Positions 1 through 8,076 of a stretch of DNA of 64,000 bases are shown here, one piece after another. How positions within the stretch are numbered: the stretch's first letter is position 1; the number at the start of each line of letters is the position of its first letter. The translations under genes and the position numbers were made by a program. The notes under the pieces were generated by a model that was not told the DNA's origin, searched no databases, and saw nothing but the letters and a program-made list of their open reading frames with translations. The stretch is from positions 2,232,001 to 2,296,000 of the forward strand of contig CAVQEK010000004.1 in the NCBI GenBank assembly GCA_963711495.1. Reading direction: 5' to 3'. This DNA is from CAVQEK01 sp963711495. Its GTDB lineage: Bacteria; Bacteroidota; Bacteroidia; Cytophagales; Cyclobacteriaceae.

Positions 1-193
1 GGGTAACTTATGTTGACATTTCTTTGGGGATGTTGCCTTTCTCTTATTTTTAGAGAGAGCGCCTGGATCAGCCTGATTTTAATACTTCCATATGAATAAA
101 CATCTGCATTGTTCTTTTTAACTTCAGTAATAATAAATTTTTTCCATCCCGTATCAATATTTTCTTTTAATTTACCCCAATTGATTTGATCAT
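1..193. other. upstream region of the permease gene, no gene seen
   Basis: No convincing reading frame crosses this stretch. It is AT-rich and ends directly before the permease ATG. Any promoter or operator for the first operon would be expected here or just beyond the window edge. I did not find a full copy of the TTGGT/ACCA operator seen near 4412 and 5255; only an unpaired ACCCCAATT half-site lies near position 173. Confidence 0.5.
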
Positions 194-1513
194 ATGCCAC
201 TTATCGTTGTTGTATTGGGGATAATTGTGTTGGTCCTGCTGATCGCTTACTGGCGTTTCAATGCATTTTTAGCCTTCATTATTGTTTCATTTGCCGTTGG
301 TCTGGCTGAAGGCATGTCATCGGAAACTGTATCGGTTTCGGTTCAAAAAGGTTTGGGCAATACGTTAGGATCGCTGGCATTAATACTGGGCTTTGGGGCA
401 ATTATTGGGAAAACAATGGCTGAAAGCGGTGCTGCCCACAGCATATCCGATCATTTTACGGTATATCTGGGGCATAAGCGATTGCGTTGGGCGTTGATGC
501 TGGCCGGTTTTTTTATTGGCATTCCCATGTTTTTTGCGGTAGGTTTTGTAATCTTAGTGCCCATCGTTTTCACGCTTGCGGCAAGTACGAAACTTCCGAT
601 CATTTATGTGGCATTGCCCATGGTGGCTGCCTTGTCTGTTACCCACGGACTATTGCCCCCGCATCCCGCGCCGACATCGTTGGTGCAGCTTTTTCATGCA
701 GATATGGGGAAAACCCTGGTTTATGGTTTCGTGGTTGGTATTCCCTGCATACTTATTGCAGGATTATTTTTCTCCAGATATCTTAAAGGGTTTAATCCCA
801 AACCTTTAAAAGCGTTTTATGATCCGGAGCTTATCGAGCAGCATGATCATATGCCATCATTTTCGCTCAGTTTGACTGTGGCGGTTTTGCCTGTGTTTCT
901 GATGATCGTGTCTTCGGTATCAAAAGCATTTATTGCGCCCGATATTCCCGGCAGGGGAATACTTAATTTTATTGGAGACCCGGTGGTGGCCCTGCTCATT
1001 TCTGCCTTGGTTGCCATGTATTTTTTACTCCTGCGAAGAGGTATTGATCTAGGAAAAGCCATGACTGATATTGGAGAAGCCATGAAAGAAATTGCACCGA
1101 TATTATTGATCATCGGCGGAGCAGGAGCATTGAACCAGGTTTTAGCAGACAGCGGAGTGAGTACTTTTATAGCACACTCCCTGAAGGGAATTGGCATATC
1201 AGCATTGATATTGGGTTGGGGCATTGCTGCTTTAATACGTATTTCCGTGGGATCAGCCACCGTTGCCGCGCTGACTACAGCCGGGATAATCGCCCCACTG
1301 GCAGCTCAACAAGGCGTCGATCCGAACCTGATGGTTATCAGTCTTGGCGCTGGTAGTTTGATATTTTCACACGTCAATGATGGTGGGTTTTGGTTATTCA
1401 AAGAATATTTTAATTTGTCTGTGGTGGATACTTTGAAAACCTGGACAGCGATGGAAACGATCATTGCCGTTTTGGGTTTGATCATTGTTCTTGTTTTGAA
1501 TACCTTAATTTGA
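194..1513 (+). CDS. GntP-family permease (gluconate/D-serine type)
   Basis: A 439-residue, strongly hydrophobic protein with about 12 predicted membrane spans, the usual length for GntP proton symporters. It has the family's GSATVAALTTAGI-like segment near residue 355 and the HGLLPPHPAP loop near 152, both typical of GntT/GntP/DsdX. It should carry a small organic acid or amino acid across the inner membrane. The family includes gluconate permeases and DsdX, the D-serine transporter. The next genes encode a RidA protein, a D-amino-acid PLP enzyme and a dipeptidase, so a D-amino acid or hydroxy-amino acid is a more likely substrate than gluconate (inference). The ATG at 194 starts directly at the first membrane helix. 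Confidence 0.85.
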   Translation: MPLIVVVLGIIVLVLLIAYWRFNAFLAFIIVSFAVGLAEGMSSETVSVSVQKGLGNTLGSLALILGFGAIIGKTMAESGAAHSISDHFTVYLGHKRLRWALMLAGFFIGIPMFFAVGFVILVPIVFTLAASTKLPIIYVALPMVAALSVTHGLLPPHPAPTSLVQLFHADMGKTLVYGFVVGIPCILIAGLFFSRYLKGFNPKPLKAFYDPELIEQHDHMPSFSLSLTVAVLPVFLMIVSSVSKAFIAPDIPGRGILNFIGDPVVALLISALVAMYFLLLRRGIDLGKAMTDIGEAMKEIAPILLIIGGAGALNQVLADSGVSTFIAHSLKGIGISALILGWGIAALIRISVGSATVAALTTAGIIAPLAAQQGVDPNLMVISLGAGSLIFSHVNDGGFWLFKEYFNLSVVDTLKTWTAMETIIAVLGLIIVLVLNTLI

Positions 1514-1549
1514 ATTTTAACTTGCTCAAACAATTCGAATTTTTAAATT

Positions 1550-2005
1550 ATGGATTATAATAAAATATTGGAAAATCTTGAATTGCCTCCCGCTCCGGCA
1601 CCGAAAGGAGTATACAAGCCGATGTTGATCGACGGGAAATATGTCTATGTTTCCGGTCACGGTCCCGTTAAAAGAGATGGCAGTTTAATGAAAGGATGCG
1701 TTGGAAAAGATCTCAGCGCAGATGAAGGTAAATTGGCGGCAAGACAGGCAGGTCTTACTATATTATCGACCCTGAAAACAAATCTCGGTGATCTGAACAG
1801 GATCAAAAGGGTGATCAAGGTGCTGGGGATGGTATATGCAACTTCGGATTTCGACAGGCATCCTTATGTCATTAATGGTTGCAGTGAGTTGTTTGTGGAA
1901 GTTTTTGGCGCTGAAAACGGGGTGGGTGTTAGAAGTGCCGTGGGCATGGGAAGTTTGCCGGAACAAATTCCAGTGGAAATAGAGGCATTATTTGAATTAG
2001 AATAA
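1550..2005 (+). CDS. RidA/YjgF-family enamine/imine deaminase
   Basis: A 151-residue protein of the RidA (YjgF/YER057c/UK114) family. The C-terminal signature is present: GVRSAVGMGSLPE followed by VEIEALFEL, with Arg128 and Glu143 matching the catalytic Arg and the Glu of Escherichia coli RidA. The family hydrolyses reactive enamine/imine intermediates such as 2-aminoacrylate released by PLP-dependent dehydratases. It lies 36 bp after the permease and 23 bp before a PLP enzyme of the D-serine dehydratase/D-threonine aldolase group, so it probably removes that enzyme's product (inference). It is longer than archetypal RidA (about 128 residues), which suggests one of the longer Rid subfamilies. 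Confidence 0.88.
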   Translation: MDYNKILENLELPPAPAPKGVYKPMLIDGKYVYVSGHGPVKRDGSLMKGCVGKDLSADEGKLAARQAGLTILSTLKTNLGDLNRIKRVIKVLGMVYATSDFDRHPYVINGCSELFVEVFGAENGVGVRSAVGMGSLPEQIPVEIEALFELE

Positions 2006-2028
2006 AATTAACCGTACCTCTCGTTATA

Positions 2029-3144
2029 ATGATAAAAGATAAAGACTGGTATATTGTTGAAAACATTGATGCAATAGACAGCCCTGCCTTGTTGGTTTAT
2101 CCCGAACGCGTGGAATACAATATTCGTTTGATGGTTGATATGGTGGGATCAGTGGAAAAATTGAGACCACATGTAAAGACCTATAAAATGCCGGAAATTG
2201 TTCAGATGCAGCAAAAAAATGGTATTCATAAATTCAAATGTGCTACGATAAGCGAAGCCGAAATGCTTGGTAACGCTGGGGTGAAGGACGTTTTGCTGGC
2301 TTACCAGCCCATTGGCCCGAAGATCGGGCGATTATTGTCGTTGGCACAAATGTTTCCTGACACCGAGTTTTCGACCATTATTGACAATCCTGAAACCGCC
2401 GGGTCGATGGCCGGGCAATTTGCAATGGCAGGATCACAGATAGAGGTACTGATCGATCTTAATGTGGGTATGGACCGTACCGGGATAAAACCTGGTGAAG
2501 GAGCCATTGAGTTGATGAAATTTTGTCACAGACTCCGGGGACTGGATTTAAAAGGCTTTCATGTGTACGATGGTCACATTCGCGATAAGGATTTAAATGT
2601 TCGTCAGCGACGATGCGATGAGGCATTTTTTCCTGTGTTGGACCTTAAAGCAAAATACCTCGAAATATTTGACCGGGAACCGCTTATAGTTGCCGGAGGA
2701 TCGCCAACATTTCCGATACATGCGCATAGGGCAGAGGTCGAGTGTAGCCCGGGTACCAGCCTGTTGTGGGACTGGGGATACCAGCACATGTTTCCGGATA
2801 TGACCTTTAAAATTGCCGCTCTCGTGATAACCAGGGTTATATCAATAATCGATAAAGATACCATTTGTCTTGATTTGGGACATAAAGCAATTGCTGCAGA
2901 AAATCCGTTACCTCGTGTACATTTTTTAAACGCACCGGATGTTAATCCCGTAGGTCAAAGTGAAGAGCACCTTGTAGCTAAAGTGCCTGAAAGTGCTAAG
3001 TACAAACCGGGGCAGGTGTTTTACGGAATTCCAGTGCATATTTGCCCTACCGTTGCATTATATCAGGAGGCCAATATTGTACGAAAAAACCAGGTAGTGA
3101 ATTCCTGGAAGATCGTTTCGAGAGATCGGAAGATCACTATTTAA
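2029..3144 (+). CDS. D-threonine aldolase / D-serine dehydratase-like PLP enzyme
   Basis: A 371-residue fold-type III (alanine-racemase-like) PLP enzyme. The N-terminal barrel carries RPHVKTYK at residues 46-53; Lys50 is the expected Schiff-base lysine of the RPHVKTHK motif. The C-terminal domain has H337-I-C339-P-T, the metal-binding HxC/HxD pair of eukaryotic-type D-serine dehydratases and D-threonine aldolases. Known members split D-threonine or D-hydroxyaspartate to glycine plus aldehyde, or dehydrate D-serine/D-threo-3-hydroxyaspartate. Sequence alone does not separate these activities. The RidA neighbour argues for a dehydratase that releases an enamine. It is followed after 17 bp by the dipeptidase gene in the same direction, so the two are probably co-transcribed. 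Confidence 0.85.
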   Translation: MIKDKDWYIVENIDAIDSPALLVYPERVEYNIRLMVDMVGSVEKLRPHVKTYKMPEIVQMQQKNGIHKFKCATISEAEMLGNAGVKDVLLAYQPIGPKIGRLLSLAQMFPDTEFSTIIDNPETAGSMAGQFAMAGSQIEVLIDLNVGMDRTGIKPGEGAIELMKFCHRLRGLDLKGFHVYDGHIRDKDLNVRQRRCDEAFFPVLDLKAKYLEIFDREPLIVAGGSPTFPIHAHRAEVECSPGTSLLWDWGYQHMFPDMTFKIAALVITRVISIIDKDTICLDLGHKAIAAENPLPRVHFLNAPDVNPVGQSEEHLVAKVPESAKYKPGQVFYGIPVHICPTVALYQEANIVRKNQVVNSWKIVSRDRKITI

Positions 3145-3161
3145 CCAATAATCAGACATCT

Positions 3162-4244
3162 ATGAAGTTGATATTTGACGCCCATCTCGATCTGGCCATG
3201 AATGCCATGGAATGGAACCGGGATCTTAGACAGTCCGTACTTGAGATACGTAAACGGGAGGAAGGCATGGCCGATAAACCTGACCGAGGCAAGGGCACTG
3301 TGGCATTTCCGGAATTGAGGAAAGGCAATGTTGGGATTGTTGTGGCAACACAAATAGCCCGTTATGTTTCAGCGGACAATCCGTTACCGGGATGGTTTTC
3401 GCAGCAACAGGCCTGGGCACAAACACAAGGTCAGTTAGCATGGTATCGCGCAATGGAAGAAGAGGGCCATTTAAGACAGATCAAAGACCTGGCAGGTCTC
3501 GAGGATCATCTTAATTATTGGGGAAATAATCCGGATAAAGAAGATAAACCCATTGGTTACATTTTAAGTCTCGAAGGTGCTGATTCCATTTTTAATATGG
3601 ATCAATTGACGCATGCTTATGCCCAGGGGTTAAGAGCATTGGGACCTGCACATTATGGACCTGGTGTTTATGCGAATGGTACCGATGCAACGGGTGGATT
3701 GAATAGCCAAGGGAAAAGGTTGCTGGAAGCCATGGAAGAAATGAACATCATTCTTGATGTCACGCACCTCTGTGACGATAGTTTTTGGGATGCTTTGGAT
3801 TATTTTCGCGGTCCGGTTTGGGCCAGTCACAGTAATTGCCGGGCTCTTGTTGACCACAACCGTCAATTAAATGATGAACAAATCAAGGCACTTGTCCAGC
3901 GTCAGGCTGTAATTGGAGGCGCACTGGATGCCTGGATGATGGTACCCGGGTGGAAGAGGGGTGAATCCACACCAAGTGGGAAAGGCGTTAATTTGGAGGT
4001 ATTGATCGACCATTTGGATCACATTTGTCAATTAGCAGGGAATAGTAGATGTGTTGGGATTGGTACCGATCTCGATGGCGCATTTGGTAAAGAACAATGC
4101 CCATATGATCTCGAAACCATTTCCGATCTGCAAAAGTTGGAAGAACTGCTGAAACAAAGGGGATACACAGACGAAGATATCAATAACATTTTGAATGCAA
4201 ACTGGATCGATTTTTTAAGAAGGGCCTGGAAGGTCGAAGAGTAG
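3162..4244 (+). CDS. membrane dipeptidase family protein (peptidase M19)
   Basis: A 360-residue renal-dipeptidase-type metallopeptidase. The ATG at 3162 is preferred because it begins MKLIFDAHLD, as in the family, and avoids the overlap with the upstream gene that the longer open frame would need. Zinc ligands are visible: H8 and D10 (HLD), E138 (SLEGAD), H202 (DVTHL) and H223 (ASHSN). M19 enzymes cleave dipeptides and accept a D-residue at the C-terminal position. No signal peptide is visible, so it probably acts in the cytoplasm. In this operon it could release the D-amino acid used by the PLP enzyme just upstream (inference). Confidence 0.88.
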   Translation: MKLIFDAHLDLAMNAMEWNRDLRQSVLEIRKREEGMADKPDRGKGTVAFPELRKGNVGIVVATQIARYVSADNPLPGWFSQQQAWAQTQGQLAWYRAMEEEGHLRQIKDLAGLEDHLNYWGNNPDKEDKPIGYILSLEGADSIFNMDQLTHAYAQGLRALGPAHYGPGVYANGTDATGGLNSQGKRLLEAMEEMNIILDVTHLCDDSFWDALDYFRGPVWASHSNCRALVDHNRQLNDEQIKALVQRQAVIGGALDAWMMVPGWKRGESTPSGKGVNLEVLIDHLDHICQLAGNSRCVGIGTDLDGAFGKEQCPYDLETISDLQKLEELLKQRGYTDEDINNILNANWIDFLRRAWKVEE

Positions 4245-4411
4245 AAGACAACTTTTTGGGGGCCAATCATATTTTTATATTCGTCACCACATTCCGGCAT
4301 TGATCTATTATGAGATCTTATTTCGTCCTTGATTCCTTTGAAACAAAGTGTATAGGCATAGAACCAATAGAATATTTAGTTCAAATTGCATTATAGTTAT
4401 ATGTTCATTAG

Positions 4412-4425
4412 ATTGGTAAACCAAT
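4412..4425. promoter_or_regulatory. FadR/GntR-type operator before the IolB-like gene
   Basis: Perfect inverted repeat ATTGGT-AA-ACCAAT in the 216-bp gap between the dipeptidase and the cupin gene, 36 bp upstream of the cupin ATG. FadR-subfamily regulators (for example LldR and PdhR) bind TGGT-N2/3-ACCA palindromes, and a FadR-type gene lies one gene downstream. A second related site overlaps that regulator's start codon. Assignment of the site to this regulator is inference. Confidence 0.6.
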
Positions 4426-4460
4426 TGCCAAAATTCCAATTTGATAAGCGTTGAATATTG

Positions 4461-5249
4461 ATGTCTGAAGAAATATTTCATCCCAAAAACTGGAAATATT
4501 CCAGCCCTGAACAAGAAGGTTTTCATACCGTGGTTTCACCGGAAAATAGTGTCTGTAAAGTCACCAGGATCTTTCGATTGAATCTTTCTAAAGGAAAATC
4601 TTACGTTCTTTTCGATAATGAACTCGAACTTAATGGTATTGTCATCAATGGAAATGCCCAATTAGATCGTGGTAATCAATCACATACATTAAACATTCGC
4701 GATAGTTTCTATTTGCCTGCCGGAGAAAAACTTCAAATAGAGGCGCTGGAAGATTTGGTAATGTTTATTGGCGGCGGGCCATTTGAAGGCGTTGGACATT
4801 ATTTTATACGTCAATATGATTTATCGTTGCCGATTGGCGATATCCATCAAATACATGGTAAATCGCCTTATAAGCGTGAGGTTTTTATGACGCTCGCTCA
4901 ACAAGATGCAGGTTCCAGGTTGATCTGTGGGATTACCGAAGGTGAAAATGGCCGGTGGACCAGTTGGCCTCCCCACCAACACAGCAAAGATCTGGAAGAA
5001 GTATATTGTTATTTTGATATTCCCAGTCCGGCATTTGCCTTGCATTTGTCATCGCGTTATCCAGGTGAGGTTGAAGCGGTACATCCTGTATCGACTGGTG
5101 ATTTCGTGATTATTCCCGAAGGTTACCATCCCACCGTGAGTATTCCAGGCATGAAAAGCTGTTATTTTTGGGTGATGGTCGCCCATTCCCAAAAGAGCCG
5201 GCGTTATGACTTGGCCGTCAATGATCCCAATTTTGAGACATTCAATTAA
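4461..5249 (+). CDS. IolB-like bicupin (5-deoxy-glucuronate isomerase family)
   Basis: A 262-residue protein resembling IolB/KduI bicupin isomerases. The second cupin carries GRWTSWPPHQHSKDLEEVY at about residues 157-175, the IolB metal-binding segment, and a later FVIIPEGYHP stretch. IolB converts 5-deoxy-D-glucuronate to 5-dehydro-2-deoxy-gluconate in inositol breakdown. No other iol gene is present here, so this paralogue may isomerise a different sugar acid. The ATG at 4461 is used; a TTG directly before it would add one residue. It lies between the operator at 4412 and the regulator gene, and ends 15 bp before that gene. Confidence 0.75.
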   Translation: MSEEIFHPKNWKYSSPEQEGFHTVVSPENSVCKVTRIFRLNLSKGKSYVLFDNELELNGIVINGNAQLDRGNQSHTLNIRDSFYLPAGEKLQIEALEDLVMFIGGGPFEGVGHYFIRQYDLSLPIGDIHQIHGKSPYKREVFMTLAQQDAGSRLICGITEGENGRWTSWPPHQHSKDLEEVYCYFDIPSPAFALHLSSRYPGEVEAVHPVSTGDFVIIPEGYHPTVSIPGMKSCYFWVMVAHSQKSRRYDLAVNDPNFETFN

Positions 5250-5254
5250 TCATT

Positions 5255-5265
5255 TGGTAAAACCA
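5255..5265. promoter_or_regulatory. second FadR-type operator, overlapping the regulator start codon
   Basis: TGGT-AAA-ACCA inverted repeat whose last base is the A of the regulator's ATG. It matches the half-sites at 4412-4425 but has a 3-bp instead of a 2-bp spacer. The position suggests autorepression, either at a promoter for the regulator alone or as a roadblock inside the operon (inference). Confidence 0.5.
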
Positions 5266-5981
5266 TGGAATCGATCAAATCGGATATTAAGCATTTCAAC
5301 AAGATAGAAGTTCAAAAACCTTCGGATATCATCATTCGGCAGATCAGGCAGTTGATTTCTTCAGGGAAACTAAAACCGGGTGATCACTTGCCACCGGAAA
5401 GGCAATTGGCGGAGCAACTGGGAACAGGCCGCGGACATGTTCGGGAAGCCATTAAAAAACTGGAGTTTTATGGTATTTTAAAAACCTACGCTCAAAGTGG
5501 AACAGTGGTCGCCAATCTCGGTGTCCAACTGATTGAGGGCTTGATCGCGAATGTGCTGAGCATGGAGGCAGATGATTTCAAGAGTTTCTTTGAAGCCCGC
5601 AAAGTACTGGAAATCAATTTGGCCAGGTTTTGTGCAGAAAGAATATTACCGGAACAAATCAACGCATTATCTCAGGCGCTGGATAATTATCGGTTCAAAG
5701 TTAACCGAGGGGAAGACGCCATGAATGAAGATATGATCTTCCATCTGAAAATTGCTGAATTCAGTAAGAATCCGGTGCTCAGATCAATGACAGCCATACT
5801 GATTCCGGAGATCAATTACTTGTCGAAACGGTTCGATACCTGCCGGAACAATCGTCCGAAAGATGCCTTATTGGAACATGAATCCATTTTTGAGGCAATA
5901 AAAAACAATAATGGAGATCAGGCAGCGCAGGCCATGGGACTCCATATGGACAACACGATGAAGTCGCATTTATCGGCATAA
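5265..5981 (+). CDS. FadR-subfamily GntR transcriptional regulator
   Basis: A 238-residue regulator. Residues about 15-85 form the GntR winged helix, with KLKPGDHLPPERQLAEQLG and GHVREAIKKLEFYGIL, the classic wHTH. Residues about 105-230 are an all-helical FCD ligand-binding domain with acidic and histidine residues of the kind that bind metal and organic acids (EDMIFHLKIAEFS, LLEHESIFEAI, MGLHMDN). Such regulators usually repress a nearby catabolic operon until its substrate appears. Operator-like TTGGT/ACCA palindromes at 4412 and 5255 are in reach. It most likely controls the flanking permease, RidA, PLP-enzyme, dipeptidase and cupin genes, and perhaps the GH39-like gene downstream. Confidence 0.9.
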   Translation: MESIKSDIKHFNKIEVQKPSDIIIRQIRQLISSGKLKPGDHLPPERQLAEQLGTGRGHVREAIKKLEFYGILKTYAQSGTVVANLGVQLIEGLIANVLSMEADDFKSFFEARKVLEINLARFCAERILPEQINALSQALDNYRFKVNRGEDAMNEDMIFHLKIAEFSKNPVLRSMTAILIPEINYLSKRFDTCRNNRPKDALLEHESIFEAIKNNNGDQAAQAMGLHMDNTMKSHLSA

Positions 5982-6043
5982 AATTTAGTTTGAAAAAAAT
6001 AATCAAGACCGATCAAATCATCTCATTTTTAAATACATTCAAA

Positions 6044-8020
6044 ATGAAAAACTTGATTTTTGTGTTTCTTATCGCAACGGTTGCTTGTCAATCCGAAAAG
6101 AAATCGCAACACGATAAAATAAATGTCGACTGGACCATCAATGTAGGCGGCCCCACTAAACCTTTGCAGCATTTTTGGGCTTCGACCGGTTACACACCGG
6201 CTGAAATGGCCCTGGTGCCATCCATGCAATTTAAACTGGATAATCTGGCCGCGGTCAATCAACATGGTATTCGGTACATCAGGCCACATTACCTGCTCAA
6301 TCTGGTAGGATCGAAAAATATTGGAACACCCAATGTCGTGTACAACTGGGCAAAACTGGACAGTGTACTCGATCAATTTACTACACGAGGTCTTAAACCT
6401 ATATTCGAGGTCATGGGTTACCCTTCCTCCACCTGGACAGCACAATCTGCTTTATATGATCCGGCATATCAGGGTCAGGAACAGCTCAATAAAGTTTATT
6501 TTAATGATTTTACCAATGATAAGAAATTACATTCATATAAGGATTTCATAAAAAAACTCATTGAACATTTGCTTGACCGGTACGGCAAGGATGAAATTCA
6601 CTCCTGGTATTTTGAAGGAACTAATGAACCGGATATTCAACACTTCTGGCCATTTGGTATTCCCGGGTATCTGAATTATTATGATGCCTGTTCTGCGACA
6701 TTTCGGGAAGTTAATCCATCCATCCATTTTGGTGGCCCCGGTACCGCCCATGGAGTGTCCGAAATGTTCAAGGCGGTATTGGCCCATTGCGATACAGGCA
6801 CCAATTATTTTACTGGTGAAAAGGCCATAAAAATGGATTTTATATCCGTTCACCGCAAAGCGCAAGTGACCCAAATGATGTCTATAGAGCAGGAGGTCAT
6901 TGAATATATTCGCAACGATCATCCCGGTTTGGCTGATCTTCCCTTTATGAATGACGAAGCCGATCCTATCAGTGGGTGGAGTAAAGAATATTGGTGGCGC
7001 GGAGGACCTTGGTATGCTACTTTTGCTGTGCATTCGGCGGATGCCCATGACCGGATCATTAAGGATTCATTGGGAGTCAACCTTGCACTGGTTAGCAATG
7101 ACAATGCCTTCATGGGTGTTTGGGGCCAACGGACGCACATGGCCCGTTTTATTCAAAATCCCAGGGAACAATTCAATCCGGCTTCCGAATTCTACATGAT
7201 CAAAAAACCAGTGCTCACCGCCATGAGTTTGTTGGCTATGTTGGGAAATGAACGATTTTCAGATGTGACAATGGATGCTGCACCAAAACAACTGGGCATG
7301 ATTCCGACCAAAAATGAAAATGGAGATATCGTCATTGCCTTGTACAATTCGCCGGAATTCCCACTTGATCATTCCATTAAACCTTCCATGGAAATGAATC
7401 ACAATGATAGTCTGACATTCGAACACAATGACGCGATGGTAAATCTTAATTTAAAAGGACTTCAATCGAAAGATCCGGTGGTGGTACAATATGGTATCGA
7501 TGAGGAACACGGCAATCCATATCGCATTTGGCAACAACTGAGTTCTCCTGAGTTTCCGGACCATGATCAGTTCCTGAAAATGTGGGCGAACCAGGACCCG
7601 GAATTAATGAAAGAACAGGAAAATCTTAAAATCAACAATGGACAAGCAACAATTCAAGTCGCCATGAAACCAGCTTCTGTAAGTTGCGTGGTAATTGCTC
7701 AAAAACCGGAACTACCCCCTTCACCAGTGACCATCTTGGCTACCCGCGTTTATAAAGGATTATCAGGAGAGCCGGTGGTTTTTGTGCGATGGGGACAGAC
7801 CGAAGGCGGGCAAATGTTGAGTTATGATGTATATTTTGCATCGGGAGATAGCAATGATTTTCAGAAAGTGAACCCTGCTCCGGTAATAGATCAGGGGATT
7901 GCACATAGTTGGGGGCCAGGTGTAAAGTCAGGAAGTTATAAAGTACAGGCAGTTGACTATTGGTCAAGAAAAAGCGACTTTTCACCAGTGGTCAAAGTAT
8001 CTATACCCCAGGATTTTTAA
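6044..8020 (+). CDS. GH39-like glycoside hydrolase lipoprotein
   Basis: A 658-residue exported lipoprotein. The ATG at 6044 starts a short signal peptide ending in ATVAC, a lipobox-like cleavage site; an upstream TTG would bury this signal, so it is rejected. Residues about 30-400 look like a GH39 (beta-xylosidase/alpha-L-iduronidase) TIM barrel with E195 in GTNEPD as acid/base and E305 in MNDEADP as likely nucleophile. The last about 95 residues form a fibronectin-III-like module. It may free sugars from a peptide- or uronate-bearing glycan outside the cytoplasm, feeding the enzymes upstream. The substrate cannot be read from sequence. It starts 63 bp after the regulator. Confidence 0.75.
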   Translation: MKNLIFVFLIATVACQSEKKSQHDKINVDWTINVGGPTKPLQHFWASTGYTPAEMALVPSMQFKLDNLAAVNQHGIRYIRPHYLLNLVGSKNIGTPNVVYNWAKLDSVLDQFTTRGLKPIFEVMGYPSSTWTAQSALYDPAYQGQEQLNKVYFNDFTNDKKLHSYKDFIKKLIEHLLDRYGKDEIHSWYFEGTNEPDIQHFWPFGIPGYLNYYDACSATFREVNPSIHFGGPGTAHGVSEMFKAVLAHCDTGTNYFTGEKAIKMDFISVHRKAQVTQMMSIEQEVIEYIRNDHPGLADLPFMNDEADPISGWSKEYWWRGGPWYATFAVHSADAHDRIIKDSLGVNLALVSNDNAFMGVWGQRTHMARFIQNPREQFNPASEFYMIKKPVLTAMSLLAMLGNERFSDVTMDAAPKQLGMIPTKNENGDIVIALYNSPEFPLDHSIKPSMEMNHNDSLTFEHNDAMVNLNLKGLQSKDPVVVQYGIDEEHGNPYRIWQQLSSPEFPDHDQFLKMWANQDPELMKEQENLKINNGQATIQVAMKPASVSCVVIAQKPELPPSPVTILATRVYKGLSGEPVVFVRWGQTEGGQMLSYDVYFASGDSNDFQKVNPAPVIDQGIAHSWGPGVKSGSYKVQAVDYWSRKSDFSPVVKVSIPQDF

Positions 8021-8076
8021 AAAATTATTAAATCTGGTTTTCGACTATTGAAACAAATATTCAGTTTAAAAATTGT

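Noticed and set aside
4310..4396. 28-codon protein-like frame whose end loosely recalls IS66 transposase C-termini
   Set aside because: Too short; no inverted repeats, target duplications or further transposase sequence nearby.
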